Positions 45,918-55,443 are shown, numbered from the stretch's first letter. The stretch is DNA of 64,000 nucleotides from JAPUEK01 sp963815355 (GCA_963815355.1 CAWFGJ010000013.1:372001-436000), one strand, 5' to 3'. Translations and numbers: made by a program. Notes: generated by a model from the letters alone, not told the origin.

Positions 45918-46541
45918 ATGGCCGAACACCAACCGGAATGGACGCTCAAAGGCGAACTCATCCTGAACTGTAACTGCACCGTTTTTTGCCCCTGCGTCGT
46001 GTCACTGGGCAAGCACCCGCCGACCGAAGGCTATTGTCAGGCTTGGATGGGCGTGCGGATCGACGCAGGCGCATTTGATGGCGAAAGCCTTGCCGGGTTG
46101 AACATCGGCATGGTTCTGGACATTCCCGGAAACATGGGTCGCGGCAACTGGAAAGCGGCCGCCTACATTGATGAGCGCGCCACCGACAAGGCCTATGACG
46201 GTTTGGTCAGCATCTTTTCTGGCAAGGTGCGCGGCACGACGGGCCTTTTCTCGATGCTCGTCTCAGAATTCCTTGGCGCACAACGAGCGCCCGTGATCTT
46301 CGAAACCGAAGGCAGAAAGCGACGGCTAATGGTCGGCAAGTTCATTCAGGGCGAGGTCGAACCGATTACCGGCGCTGATCAGGATCAAGAAGTCAAAGTC
46401 ACCAATACCGGCTATTGGATGGGCCCGGACATTACCATCGCGCAGGCGAACAAGGGCAAAGTGCGCGCCCATGGCCGGGTTTGGGATTTCGACGGTCGCT
46501 CCGCCGAGATTTGCCAGATCGACTGGCGCGGGCCTCGCTGA
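45918..46541 (+). CDS. DUF1326 Cys-rich protein
   Basis: 207 aa, soluble, no signal peptide. Near the N-terminus LNCNCTVFCPCVVS has four Cys in C-x-C-x3-C-x-C order, with a fifth in GYCQAW; this looks like a thiolate metal-binding site. DUF1326 commonly pairs with DUF2182. It stops two bases before the dmdB ATG, so it is in the DMSP operon. Biochemical role unknown. Confidence 0.82.
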   Translation: MAEHQPEWTLKGELILNCNCTVFCPCVVSLGKHPPTEGYCQAWMGVRIDAGAFDGESLAGLNIGMVLDIPGNMGRGNWKAAAYIDERATDKAYDGLVSIFSGKVRGTTGLFSMLVSEFLGAQRAPVIFETEGRKRRLMVGKFIQGEVEPITGADQDQEVKVTNTGYWMGPDITIAQANKGKVRAHGRVWDFDGRSAEICQIDWRGPR

Positions 46542-46543
46542 TC

Positions 46544-48156
46544 ATGCGCACCCATTACGAAAACCCGCCCCCGACGGCTGCCAACCATGTGGCGCTCTCA
46601 CCCCTGTCGTTCTTGCAGCGCGCCGAGCAGATCTATGCCAAACGCCCCGCGACCACGTTTGACGGGGTAACCCGCACTTGGGCAGAGGTCGGCACGCGGG
46701 TAAGGGCCTTGGCGGCAGGGCTCGCAGCGCGTGGGCTCGGCATGGGTGACACCGTTTCGGTCCTGTCAGGCAACCGTCCGGAAGTATTTGAACTCCACTA
46801 CGCCGTGCCCTTGATCGGGGCCGTGCTCAACACGCTCAACACAAGGCTCGAAGTCGAAACGATCGCCTATATCCTCGATCATTCCGATAGCCGGCTGGTC
46901 ATCGCGGATCCGGCATTGGCTCCTCTGCTGCGCGCTGTTTTTGCGTCGATGGGAAGAAGCCTTCCAGTGATCGACTTGCCCGCCACCGGCACGGGCGCAG
47001 GTTTTGGCGAGATCCTTTATGAGGATCTCGCCGTTTCCCCCCCATGGGATGGCGCTTGCCGCAAGATGAATGGCAAGCCATGGCCCTAAACTATACCTCT
47101 GGCACCTCGGGACGGCCCAAAGGCGTCATATATCACCATCGCGGAGCCTATCTGATGGCGATGGGGACCATCGCCGCGTGGGCCCTGCCTGCACACCCTG
47201 TCTATCTGTCAGTGGTTCCGATGTTTCATTGCAACGGCTGGAACCACCCCTGGGCCATGGCGATCGTCGGCGGGCATCTGATCTTTTCCGCTGACATGCA
47301 CCCGGCCTCGCTCTTGTCGGCCATCGCTACCCACAAGGTCACGCACTTCGGCGCTGCCCCGGTGATCTTGCAAATGCTGTGCGAAAGCCCCGACGCCCGC
47401 CCCTTTGGGGCACCTGTCAAAGTCCTGACCGCTGGTGCGCCTCCGCCACCGTCCGTGCTGGAAAAAGCGGCCCGCCTTGGGCTGGACGTCATGCAGGTCT
47501 ACGGCCTGACCGAAACCTATGGCCACATCTCGCAATGCCTTGTCCAAGAGGATTGGTCGGACCTGTCGCAATCTGCACGGGCCGAAAAGCAGGCAATGCA
47601 GGGCGTCGCCTTTCCCATGGTCGAAGGCATCCGCGTCGTTGACCGCGACACAGGGCAGGAGGTGCCCAGCGACGGGCTGACACAGGGTGAGATCGCCATA
47701 CGCGGCAACACCGTGATGAAGGGCTACTACAAAGACCCCGATGCCACCGCCGAGGCGTTTGCAGATGGCTGGTTCTGGTCAGGCGACGCCGCTGTCGTTC
47801 ATCCCGACGGCTATATCCAGATCCGCGACCGGCTTAAGGATGTGATCATCTCGGGTGGCGAAAACATCTCGTCGGTAGAGGTCGAAGCCGTGCTCTATCG
47901 TCATCCAGCGGTCAAAGCTGCCGCCGTCGTGGCCCGCCCGCACGATCGCTGGGGTGAGGCGCCTTGCGCTTTTATCGAGTTGCGCGATGATACGGTCGCA
48001 TCCGAAGCCGAAGTGATCGAATTTTGCCGGCGCCATCTGGCAGGGTTCAAAACGCCCAAATCAGTGGTCTTCCAAGAGTTGCCCAAAACCGCCACTGGTA
48101 AGATACAGAAATTCATCTTGCGGAATGCCGCAAAGGCCCTTGGCCCTGTGGCATGA
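46544..48156 (+). pseudogene. dmdB: Methylmercaptopropionate-CoA ligase (DmdB-type) interrupted by a frameshift
   Basis: AMP-forming acyl-CoA synthetase that would convert methylmercaptopropionate to its CoA ester. The N-terminal part (46544-47089) and C-terminal part (from about 47044) are in different frames that overlap at a run of seven C (47037-47043). One added C, or a -1 slip, joins them into about 537 aa, the family length. The second part carries the ATP-binding YTSGTSGRPKGV, VYGLTETYGH and the C-terminal Lys region (KTATGKIQK). It could be a true mutation, a phase-variable tract, productive slippage or a sequencing error. Both halves are otherwise well conserved with no other lesion. 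Confidence 0.8.
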
Positions 48157-48179
48157 CCGATATTCAGAAGGACATGGAC

Positions 48180-49172
48180 ATGACATTCAAAGCGCTGGTC
48201 GTCGAAAAAGACGCCGAAGGCAAAACGCATGCGTCGGTGAAGGACCTGACGCTTCAGGATCTCCCGGCGGGTGAGGTTCTGGTGTCGGTCGAATACTCTA
48301 CCGTCAACTACAAGGACGGCCTTTGCCTTGGGGCGGGTGGCGGCTTGGTCCGGACCTATCCACACGTTCCGGGGATCGACTTTGCCGGGACCGTCAAGGC
48401 CAGCGAAGACCCGCGCTACAAACCGGGCGACCAAGTGGTGCTGACGGGTTGGCGCGTGGGTGAGGCCTATTGGGGCGGCTACGCGCAATACGCGCGCGTC
48501 AAGGCCGATTGGCTTGTGCCGCTCCCTTCGGGCCTGACCGCCAAAGAAGCGATGGGCATTGGCACCGCAGGCCTGACCGCCATGCTTGCCGTCTTGTCGC
48601 TTGAAGCGCACGGGCTGAAGACCGGTCAAGGCCCGGTTCTTGTCACCGGGGCTGCAGGTGGCGTCGGCTCTGTTGCCGTCGCCATTCTCGCAAAGCTTGG
48701 CTACGAGGTCGCCGCGGTGACGGGCCGCCCAGAAACCGAAGCCTATCTGCGTGATCTGGGTGCGTCGCAAATCGTGGCACGCGACCAGATCAACGAAACC
48801 GTCAAGCGCCCGCTTGAGGCTGAAACTTGGGCGGCCTGCATTGATGCTGTCGGCGGGGCGATGCTTGCGCGGGTGTTGGGGCAAATGAAATATGGCGCCT
48901 CGATTGCGTCCGTCGGGCTTGCCGGGGGGGCGAACCTGCCCGCAACCGTGATCCCGTTTCTGTTGCGCGGCGTGAACCTTTTGGGCATCGACAGCGTGAT
49001 GCAGCCCTATACCAACCGTGTCGCCGCGTGGACACGGATTGCGTCGGACATGCCGAAAGACAAGCTTGCCGCAATGATCTCTGTGGCACGCCTTGCCGAC
49101 TTGCCGCGTCTGGGGGCCGAGATTCTGGACGGAAAAGTCAAGGGCCGCACGGTCATTGACGTCAACGCCTGA
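48180..49172 (+). CDS. acuI: Acryloyl-CoA reductase (NADPH), AcuI type
   Basis: Reduces acryloyl-CoA to propionyl-CoA, which detoxifies the product of DMSP cleavage. 330 aa, MDR superfamily YhdH/AcuI branch: FKALVVEKDAEGKT, VNYKDGLCLGAGGGLVRTYPHVPGID, and cofactor-binding GAAGGVGSVAVAIL. The ATG at 48180 is preferred because AGAAGGA is seven bases upstream; an ATG at 48153 overlaps the dmdB stop. In roseobacters acuI is next to dmdA, as here. Confidence 0.9.
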   Translation: MTFKALVVEKDAEGKTHASVKDLTLQDLPAGEVLVSVEYSTVNYKDGLCLGAGGGLVRTYPHVPGIDFAGTVKASEDPRYKPGDQVVLTGWRVGEAYWGGYAQYARVKADWLVPLPSGLTAKEAMGIGTAGLTAMLAVLSLEAHGLKTGQGPVLVTGAAGGVGSVAVAILAKLGYEVAAVTGRPETEAYLRDLGASQIVARDQINETVKRPLEAETWAACIDAVGGAMLARVLGQMKYGASIASVGLAGGANLPATVIPFLLRGVNLLGIDSVMQPYTNRVAAWTRIASDMPKDKLAAMISVARLADLPRLGAEILDGKVKGRTVIDVNA

Positions 49173-49207
49173 AACCCCGCCGCAATTTCCTGACGAAGAG
49201 GCCCAAC

Positions 49208-50008
49208 ATGCCCATGCCGCTACCCAAACTCGAAAACATCACCCTTGATCTGCGCGACAGCGGGGTCCTTGTCGCCACCATTGACCGTGCCGCCAAACGC
49301 AATGCGCTGAACGCAGAAACCATCGAGGAATTGGTCTCGCTTTTTGCCATGTTGCCGCGCAGTGGGGTGCGTGCAGTTGTGCTTGCCGCGGCGGGCGATC
49401 ACTTTTGCGCAGGTCTCGATCTTGTCGAACACCACAAGCAAGATCGCAGCCCTGCGGAATTCATGCATCTTTGTCTGCGCTGGCATGAGGCGTTCAACAA
49501 AATGGAATACGGCGGTGTTCCGATCATCGCAGCCTTGAAAGGGGCTGTGGTGGGGGGCGGGCTGGAACTTGCCTCTGCTGCCCATATTCGCGTGGCTGAT
49601 GCCTCTACCTATTTTGCCTTGCCTGAGGGGCAACGCGGCCTTTTCACCGGCGGCGGCGCCACGATCCGCGTGGCGGGCCTCGTGGGCAAAGCCCGGATGA
49701 TCGACATGATGCTGACGGGTCGCGTCTATAAGGGCCAAGAGGCCGTGGACATTGGGTTGACGCAATATCTGGTCGAAGGGTCAAGCTTTGATGCCGCGCT
49801 GCGGCTGGCGGAAAAAGCTGCCGAGAACCTGCCGTTGACCAACTTTGCCATTTGCTCGGCGATCAGCCACATGGGCAACATGTCGTCGTTTGACGCAGCT
49901 TACGCCGAGGCGGTCGTCGCAGGTGTGGTGAACACCCAACCCGAAGCGCGCGCGCGGCTTGATGCGTTTGCCAAAGGCACAGCGGCCCGCATCCGCCCGA
50001 CCGAATAG
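49208..50008 (+). CDS. dmdD: Methylthioacryloyl-CoA hydratase (DmdD) or related enoyl-CoA hydratase
   Basis: 266 aa crotonase-fold protein. The catalytic glutamates fall at E120 (VVGGGLELASA) and E140 (ALPEGQRG), almost the same positions as Glu121 and Glu141 known for Ruegeria DmdD, which releases methanethiol and acetaldehyde from methylthioacryloyl-CoA. Genome context (dmdA, dmdB, acuI) supports it. AcuH-like or general enoyl-CoA hydratase function remains possible. GACGAAGAGG precedes the ATG. Confidence 0.75.
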   Translation: MPMPLPKLENITLDLRDSGVLVATIDRAAKRNALNAETIEELVSLFAMLPRSGVRAVVLAAAGDHFCAGLDLVEHHKQDRSPAEFMHLCLRWHEAFNKMEYGGVPIIAALKGAVVGGGLELASAAHIRVADASTYFALPEGQRGLFTGGGATIRVAGLVGKARMIDMMLTGRVYKGQEAVDIGLTQYLVEGSSFDAALRLAEKAAENLPLTNFAICSAISHMGNMSSFDAAYAEAVVAGVVNTQPEARARLDAFAKGTAARIRPTE

Positions 50009-50026
50009 GCGAAGCGCCCTTTCAAC

Positions 50027-50058
50027 CGTTGGCCTTGGCACACGCGCTAAGGCCAACG
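50027..50058. terminator. Bidirectional hairpin between dmdD and rhaI
   Basis: CGTTGGCCTT (50027-50036) and AAGGCCAACG (50049-50058) form a perfect 10-bp stem with a 12-base loop between two convergent genes. No strong T-run is present. Confidence 0.6.
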
Positions 50059-50072
50059 TCATTGGCATACTC

Positions 50073-51347
50073 TCAGACGATCCCGCCGCCGCCGCCGCTC
50101 ACCTTCGGGCGGATCGCCGCGACACTCGCGCGATAGCCGCTGGCGCGATACGCCGCTACCGGATCAATGGCCCCCCCCTGCCGCTGCCGCGCCATGGCAA
50201 GGATAGGCTCTACATCCGTCCGAAACCCCCCCCGCAACGTGGCCGAGGCCATCAAGGCATCGTTGCTTTCGCGATAGGCGTCCAAAGCCACACGGTCGAC
50301 CAACGAAGCTTGCACATAGGCCCGCTGGATCTCGACCGCCGACACGATAAGGCTTTCAATCGGGTCGGTCACATTGTGGCTTTGGTCAATCATATGCGCC
50401 AAATTCAGTCCCGGCGTGTCTTCCAGTTCAACCAACTCGTTGAAAACAAGGAACAAGCGATAGGGGTCAATCGTGCCCGCATCCAGATCATCATCCCCGT
50501 ATTTGGAATCGTTGAAATGGAAGCCCCCCAGCTTGCCCGCCCGAACCAAGCGCGAGACGATCATCTCAATGTTCACATTGGGCGCATGGTGCCCCAGATC
50601 AACAAGGCACTGCGCCTTTGGGCCAAGCTCTGACGCTGTCAAATAGCTGGTGCCCCAATCCTGAACCACCGTCGAATAGAACGCCGGCTCATACATCTTA
50701 TGTTCAGAAAAGATCCGCCAGTCGTCCGGCAAACCCTTGTAGATCGCTTTCATCGAATCGAGGTAGCGGTCAAATTGCTTGGAAAGCGAGGTCTGGCCGG
50801 GGAAGTTGGAACCATCCCCGATCCAGACGGTCAATGCCGTCGAACCCAGCGCCTCACCGATCTCGATGCATTCAAGATTGTGCTCGACCGCCTGCGCACG
50901 CGTCGCCGCATCCACATGGCTCAGCGAGCCAAACTTGTAACTTTTTGCCTGCACAGGTTGATCTTGAAAGGTGTTCGAGTTCATCGCATCAAAGCCAAGC
51001 CCTAACGCCTCGGCCTTGCTTTTCAAATCAGCGGCAGGGGCTTTGTCCCACGGAATGTGAAGCGAGACCTTTGGCGTCGCGGCCGTCAACTGGTGGATCA
51101 CGCTGCAATCTTCCAGCTTGTCAAAGATGTTGCGCGGCTCCCCTTCACCCGGAAAACGCGCAAATCGGGTGCCCCCGGTGCCTGTGCCCCAACTGGGAAC
51201 CGCGACGCCAAACGCAGCCGCACGGGCTGTCAAAGCCGCAATATCCACGCCCCGCCGTGAAAGCTGTTCGCCGAGTGCCGCATAGTCGGTCTCAAGTGCC
51301 GCCGACCGCTTGGCATTTTCGGCTTCGATGATGTCGTGGCTGATCAT
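50073..51347 (-). CDS. rhaI: L-rhamnose isomerase (rhizobial type)
   Basis: Converts L-rhamnose to L-rhamnulose. 424 aa, xylose-isomerase-like TIM barrel of the alphaproteobacterial RhaI family (distinct from E. coli RhaA). Metal-binding segments include IGDGSNFPGQ, FSEHKMYEPAFYSTVVQDWGTSY, LVDLGHHAPNVNIE and FHFNDSKYGDDDLDAGT. Three bases downstream of rhaD; same transcript. Confidence 0.92.
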   Translation of the reverse strand: MISHDIIEAENAKRSAALETDYAALGEQLSRRGVDIAALTARAAAFGVAVPSWGTGTGGTRFARFPGEGEPRNIFDKLEDCSVIHQLTAATPKVSLHIPWDKAPAADLKSKAEALGLGFDAMNSNTFQDQPVQAKSYKFGSLSHVDAATRAQAVEHNLECIEIGEALGSTALTVWIGDGSNFPGQTSLSKQFDRYLDSMKAIYKGLPDDWRIFSEHKMYEPAFYSTVVQDWGTSYLTASELGPKAQCLVDLGHHAPNVNIEMIVSRLVRAGKLGGFHFNDSKYGDDDLDAGTIDPYRLFLVFNELVELEDTPGLNLAHMIDQSHNVTDPIESLIVSAVEIQRAYVQASLVDRVALDAYRESNDALMASATLRGGFRTDVEPILAMARQRQGGAIDPVAAYRASGYRASVAAIRPKVSGGGGGIV

Positions 51348-51350
51348 GGC

Positions 51351-53450
51351 TTACCTCGTGAACGCTTGTACGTTGCCTGCGTCGACATTCAGGATATTGC
51401 CGGTAGATTTGGCCGACAGATCTGACGCGAAGAAATACGCGCCCTCCGCGATGTCTTCTGGCAAAACAGAGCGCTTCAACATAGAGCGCTGACGGTACAT
51501 TTCCTCCAACCCATCCTTGTCTTTGCCATAGGTGCTTGCCCTTTGGTCAAGCCATTCCCCCGACCAGATCTTGGACCCTTTAAGCACCGCATCCGGGTTG
51601 ACGACGTTCACGCGGATACCGGCTTCGGCCCCCTCCAGCGCAAGACACCGCGCCAAGTGAATTTCGGCAGCCTTGGCGGTACAATACGCGCTGGCATTCG
51701 GGCTGGCAGCCAAGCCGTTCTTCGAGGCAATGAACACCACCGAACCGCCAATTCCCTGAGCACGCAAGACTTTGAACGCCTCGCGGCTGACAAGGAAATA
51801 CCCGGTCGAAAGAATATCCATATTCTTGTTCCAAAGCGCCAGGCTCGTCTCTTCAATCGGTGCCGAAGAGGCAATTCCCGCGTTGGAAACCAGAATATCC
51901 ACCCCGCCAAACTCAACGGCCGTTTCTGCATAGGCCGCGATGACCTGTGCTTCGTCGGTGACGTTCATCATCACCGAGCGCACCCTATCCATGCCGTGGC
52001 GGCCCGACAGGTTTTGGGCTGTCGCGCTCAGTGCCGCGGCATCGATATCGGCCAAGACAACGCAAGCACCCTCTTGCAAGAATCGCTCCGCCGTCGCCGC
52101 ACCGATACCGCCCGCCCCTCCGGTGACAAATGCCACCCGGCCCGCCAGTGATTTCGGCTTCGGCATCCGCAGCAATTTTGCTTCTTCAAGCAGCCAATAC
52201 TCGATATCGAACGCCTCTTGCTCCGGCAAACCACAATACTCGCTGACCGTATCCGCGCCGCGCATGACGTTGATCGCATTCACATAAAACTCAGCCGAGA
52301 TCCGTGCCGTCGCCTTGTCCTTGGCAAAGGTCAGCATGCCGACGCCCGGCACCAGATAGACCACCGCGTTTGGATCGCGCAGAGGCGGTGAATTGGCGTG
52401 CTTGCAGCGATCATAATAGGCCGCATAGCCGTCGCGATAAGCGGCCACTTCGCTGGCAAGCGACGCCAGAGTTGCCGCAACATCCGGTTTCGCCGGATCA
52501 AAACCCACAACCAACGGGGAAATCTTGGTCCGCAGAAAGTGATCGGGGCACGACGTTCCCAAAGCGGCCAGCGGCTTCAGTTTGGCCGCGTTCACAAACT
52601 CCAGCACGGCAGGCTGATCGTCAAAATGGCCAACCATCCGGTGCTCGGCGCTGATCATCCCACGAATAGCGGGCATCAACCGCGCCGCTACCGCCCGGCG
52701 GTCCGCCTCGGGCAAGGATTGGCAAACACTGCCGCCAAAGATTTCCTTGCCTGACGTTTCGGCGGCGAACCAATCCATGGCCTGCTGAATGATCTTAAGC
52801 GTCAATTCATAGCATTGCTTGGCGTCGTCATCCCAGGTGAACAACCCATGCGATTCCAAAACGACACCTTTGGCATCCGGATTGTCGATGCAGAATTGCT
52901 CAAGCCACAGCCCCAATTCATAACCGGGTCGCTTCCACGGCAACCAGCCGATCTGCTTGCCGAAAATCTGCTCGGTTAGCTCGCGGGAGTTCTTAGACGC
53001 CGCGATGGCAATAATCGCATCCGGGTGCATGTGATCGACATGCTTGCGCGGCACATAGGCATGCAACGGCGTATCAATCGAGGCCGCCCGGGGGTTCAGG
53101 TTGAAGGTGCAATGCGGCAGAAGACCAACCATTTCGTCTTCCATATGGACGCCTTTGTAGACACCCTTAAGTGCCCGCAATTTCTCCATATAAAGCGTGG
53201 CAAACCCGTCCATCTTGATCGAGCCGACATCCCCGCCCGAGCCTTTGACCCAAAGCACTTCGGCTTCCGCACCGGTCAACGGGTCCACCTCCATAACCTT
53301 GGCGCTGGTGTTGCCGCCGCCGTAGTTTGTGATCCGCTTGTCCGAACCCAGCAAGTTCGACCGATAAAGCAGCTTTTCCGCCTCGGTCATCGCTGCCGCA
53401 CGGGCATCATCCCACAGGTTTTTTAGCCGGTTACCCGATGATTGGTTCAT
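51351..53450 (-). CDS. rhaD: Bifunctional rhamnulose-1-phosphate aldolase / short-chain dehydrogenase
   Basis: 699 aa from the ATG of MNQSSGNRLKNLWDDARAAA. Domain 1 (about 10-400) is a class II aldolase with NYGGGNTSAKV and the metal-site segments HMHPDAIIAIAAS and ESHGLFTWDDD. Domain 2 (about 430-699) is a short-chain dehydrogenase with TGGAGGIGAATAE, SNAGIA and the YCTAK pair. The first splits rhamnulose-1-phosphate into DHAP and lactaldehyde; the second probably oxidises lactaldehyde, which is known for such fusions. Start chosen by family N-terminus; 21 further codons upstream lack support. Confidence 0.93.
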   Translation of the reverse strand: MNQSSGNRLKNLWDDARAAAMTEAEKLLYRSNLLGSDKRITNYGGGNTSAKVMEVDPLTGAEAEVLWVKGSGGDVGSIKMDGFATLYMEKLRALKGVYKGVHMEDEMVGLLPHCTFNLNPRAASIDTPLHAYVPRKHVDHMHPDAIIAIAASKNSRELTEQIFGKQIGWLPWKRPGYELGLWLEQFCIDNPDAKGVVLESHGLFTWDDDAKQCYELTLKIIQQAMDWFAAETSGKEIFGGSVCQSLPEADRRAVAARLMPAIRGMISAEHRMVGHFDDQPAVLEFVNAAKLKPLAALGTSCPDHFLRTKISPLVVGFDPAKPDVAATLASLASEVAAYRDGYAAYYDRCKHANSPPLRDPNAVVYLVPGVGMLTFAKDKATARISAEFYVNAINVMRGADTVSEYCGLPEQEAFDIEYWLLEEAKLLRMPKPKSLAGRVAFVTGGAGGIGAATAERFLQEGACVVLADIDAAALSATAQNLSGRHGMDRVRSVMMNVTDEAQVIAAYAETAVEFGGVDILVSNAGIASSAPIEETSLALWNKNMDILSTGYFLVSREAFKVLRAQGIGGSVVFIASKNGLAASPNASAYCTAKAAEIHLARCLALEGAEAGIRVNVVNPDAVLKGSKIWSGEWLDQRASTYGKDKDGLEEMYRQRSMLKRSVLPEDIAEGAYFFASDLSAKSTGNILNVDAGNVQAFTR

Positions 53451-53498
53451 GCCGTCCTCCCATTCCGTTGCCGCAAATTTGCCGAAACCAACGGCCAA

Positions 53499-53569
53499 GT
53501 CAATCATTTTCAATCATGTCCAATCATGCTGCGCCGCAGAAAGCTTATGTCTGATCGAAAATGATTGAC
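53499..53569. promoter_or_regulatory. Rhamnose operator region: CAATCAT repeats and a 13-bp inverted repeat
   Basis: GTCAATCATTTTC (53499-53511) is matched by its perfect inverse at 53557-53569. Direct CAATCAT copies recur every 10 bp (53501, 53511, 53521). The region lies between the divergent rhaD and rhaR genes, as expected for a DeoR-type repressor that binds repeated sites and may loop DNA. Confidence 0.75.
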
Positions 53570-53612
53570 ACTGCGCGATTCTGGTGGAACCTTGCGACAC
53601 AGGGAGGAACCA

Positions 53613-54422
53613 ATGCACGAAAGCGAACGCCATCGGGTTATTCTGTCCGCCATCGAAGGGCGGCCTGTCGTTACGGTCGTCGATCTGGTGACCTTAACCG
53701 GTTCATCAGAAGCAACGATCCGTCGTGACATCGCAACGCTGCATGTTCAGAAAAAGCTGCGCCGGGTGCGGGGTGGCGCGGAATCCATCGCGCCGCCGCA
53801 ATTCGTGGGCATAAACGCCCGCCCCTTTTCGGTGAACGAAACCATTCGCATCGCAGAAAAGCGCGCGATCGCGCGCGCCGCCGTTGACCTGTGCGAAGAT
53901 GGCGAGGCGGTCATCATCAACGGGGGCACGACGACGTTTCAGATGGTGCATCCGCTGACCGCAAAACGCTTGCAGGTTTTCACCAACTCTTTCCCGATTG
54001 CCGAGCATCTGCTGAAGCATTCCAAGAACACCGTGCTTTTGCCAGCGGGTGCGATCTACCGCGAACAGAACATCATCCTGTCGCCCTTTGACGAAGATGG
54101 CAGCCGCCACTTCTATGCGCGCCGGATGTTTATGGGCTGCCGGGGGCTTGGTCCTTTGGGTCTCATGGAGGGCGACCCGCTGCTGGCTCAGGCCGAACAA
54201 AAGCTGATCGGGCAGGCCGATGAACTGGTGGTTCTGGCCGACAGCACCAAGTTTGCTGCCCGCTCCAGCCTGCTGCTCTGCGCGCTCAGCCGCATCCATA
54301 CCGTCATCACGGACGACGCCATTACAGACCGTGACGCCGCCATGCTGGATGCCGCGGACATTAAACTGATCGTAGCGTCCATTGGCGCGACGGACAGGAA
54401 CGAACGTGCAGGCGAGGCCTGA
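53613..54422 (+). CDS. rhaR: DeoR-family regulator of rhamnose catabolism
   Basis: 269 aa. N-terminal DeoR HTH (TVVDLVTLTGSSEATIRRDIATL) and a sugar-phosphate-sensing domain (INGGTTTFQMVHPL, LADSTKF). AGGGAGG is six bases before the ATG. First gene of rhaRSTPQUK, the order of Rhizobium leguminosarum, where RhaR is a negative regulator. Confidence 0.9.
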   Translation: MHESERHRVILSAIEGRPVVTVVDLVTLTGSSEATIRRDIATLHVQKKLRRVRGGAESIAPPQFVGINARPFSVNETIRIAEKRAIARAAVDLCEDGEAVIINGGTTTFQMVHPLTAKRLQVFTNSFPIAEHLLKHSKNTVLLPAGAIYREQNIILSPFDEDGSRHFYARRMFMGCRGLGPLGLMEGDPLLAQAEQKLIGQADELVVLADSTKFAARSSLLLCALSRIHTVITDDAITDRDAAMLDAADIKLIVASIGATDRNERAGEA

Positions 54423-54453
54423 CACGCATAAACCGCTCATAAGGGAGGAATAT

Positions 54454-55443
54454 ATGAGCATTCTGAAGAAGGCCCTGACGACGGCGGCACTGGCCACCGC
54501 CTTGATCGCACAGTCGGCATATGCCGAAAACGTCAAGATCGCCATTCTCGTGAAAGCCCTCGGCATCGGCTTCTTTGAAGCAGCCGCAAAGGGTGCCGAA
54601 GAAGCCGCCAAAGAGCTCGGCGATGTCGAGATCATCTACACCGGCCCGACCGACACCACGGCAGAAGGCCAGATCGAAGTGATCAACGCCCTGATCGCCC
54701 AAGGTGTAGACGCAATCGCGATCTCTGCCAACGATCCGGATGCCGTCGCGCCGACCCTGCAAAAGGCCATGGAACGCGGGATCACCGTTATCTCCTGGGA
54801 CTCGGGCGTCGCCAAAGAGGGTCGCCAAATGCACCTCAACCCCTCGTCTTCGGCTCTGATCGGCAACACGATCATCAAGCTGGCCGCAGACAACATGCCC
54901 GAAGGTGGTGATGTCGCAATCCTTTCGGCAACCTCGACCTCGACCAACCAGAACATCTGGATCGAAGAGGCCAAAAAAGTCCTGCCGAACTACCCGGGCG
55001 TCAACCTTGTTGCCACCGTTTATGGTGACGATCTTGCCGATAAATCCTACCGCGAAGCACAGGGCCTGATCGCAACCTACCCGAACCTGAAAGCGATCAT
55101 CGCGCCGACGACCGTGGGCATTCTGGCCGCGTCGCAGGCTGTCACAGATGCGGGCCTGATCGGCAAAGTGAACGTCACGGGCCTTGGCCTTCCGTCTGAA
55201 ATGGCGGGCGCTGTAGAGTCGGGCGCGACCAAGTCCTTCGCGATCTGGAACCCGATTGACCTTGGCTATGCGGCAACGATGCTGGCCTACAACATCAACA
55301 AAGGCGCCACCACCGAAGCGGGCGCAACCATCCCGATGGGCCGCATGGGTTCTGCAACGCTAGACGAAAACAGCGAAGCCGCCATGTCCGACCCCTTCAC
55401 CTACGACGCGTCCAACATTGCTGAGTTCAAGTCGATCTTCTGA
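54454..55443 (+). CDS. rhaS: Rhamnose ABC transporter substrate-binding protein
   Basis: 329 aa with signal peptide (ALTTAALATALIAQSAYA). Periplasmic binding protein type 1: VKIAILVKALGIGFFEAAAKGA, the ISANDPDAVAPTLQKAMERGITVISWDSGV ligand region. AAGGGAGGA before the ATG indicates very strong translation. A strong hairpin follows the gene. Confidence 0.92.
   Translation: MSILKKALTTAALATALIAQSAYAENVKIAILVKALGIGFFEAAAKGAEEAAKELGDVEIIYTGPTDTTAEGQIEVINALIAQGVDAIAISANDPDAVAPTLQKAMERGITVISWDSGVAKEGRQMHLNPSSSALIGNTIIKLAADNMPEGGDVAILSATSTSTNQNIWIEEAKKVLPNYPGVNLVATVYGDDLADKSYREAQGLIATYPNLKAIIAPTTVGILAASQAVTDAGLIGKVNVTGLGLPSEMAGAVESGATKSFAIWNPIDLGYAATMLAYNINKGATTEAGATIPMGRMGSATLDENSEAAMSDPFTYDASNIAEFKSIF

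Noticed and set aside
47044..48156. Independent short acyl-CoA ligase starting at the ATG at 47044
   Set aside because: It would lack the N-terminal domain and a ribosome site; joining with the upstream frame across the C7 tract gives a full-length family member.
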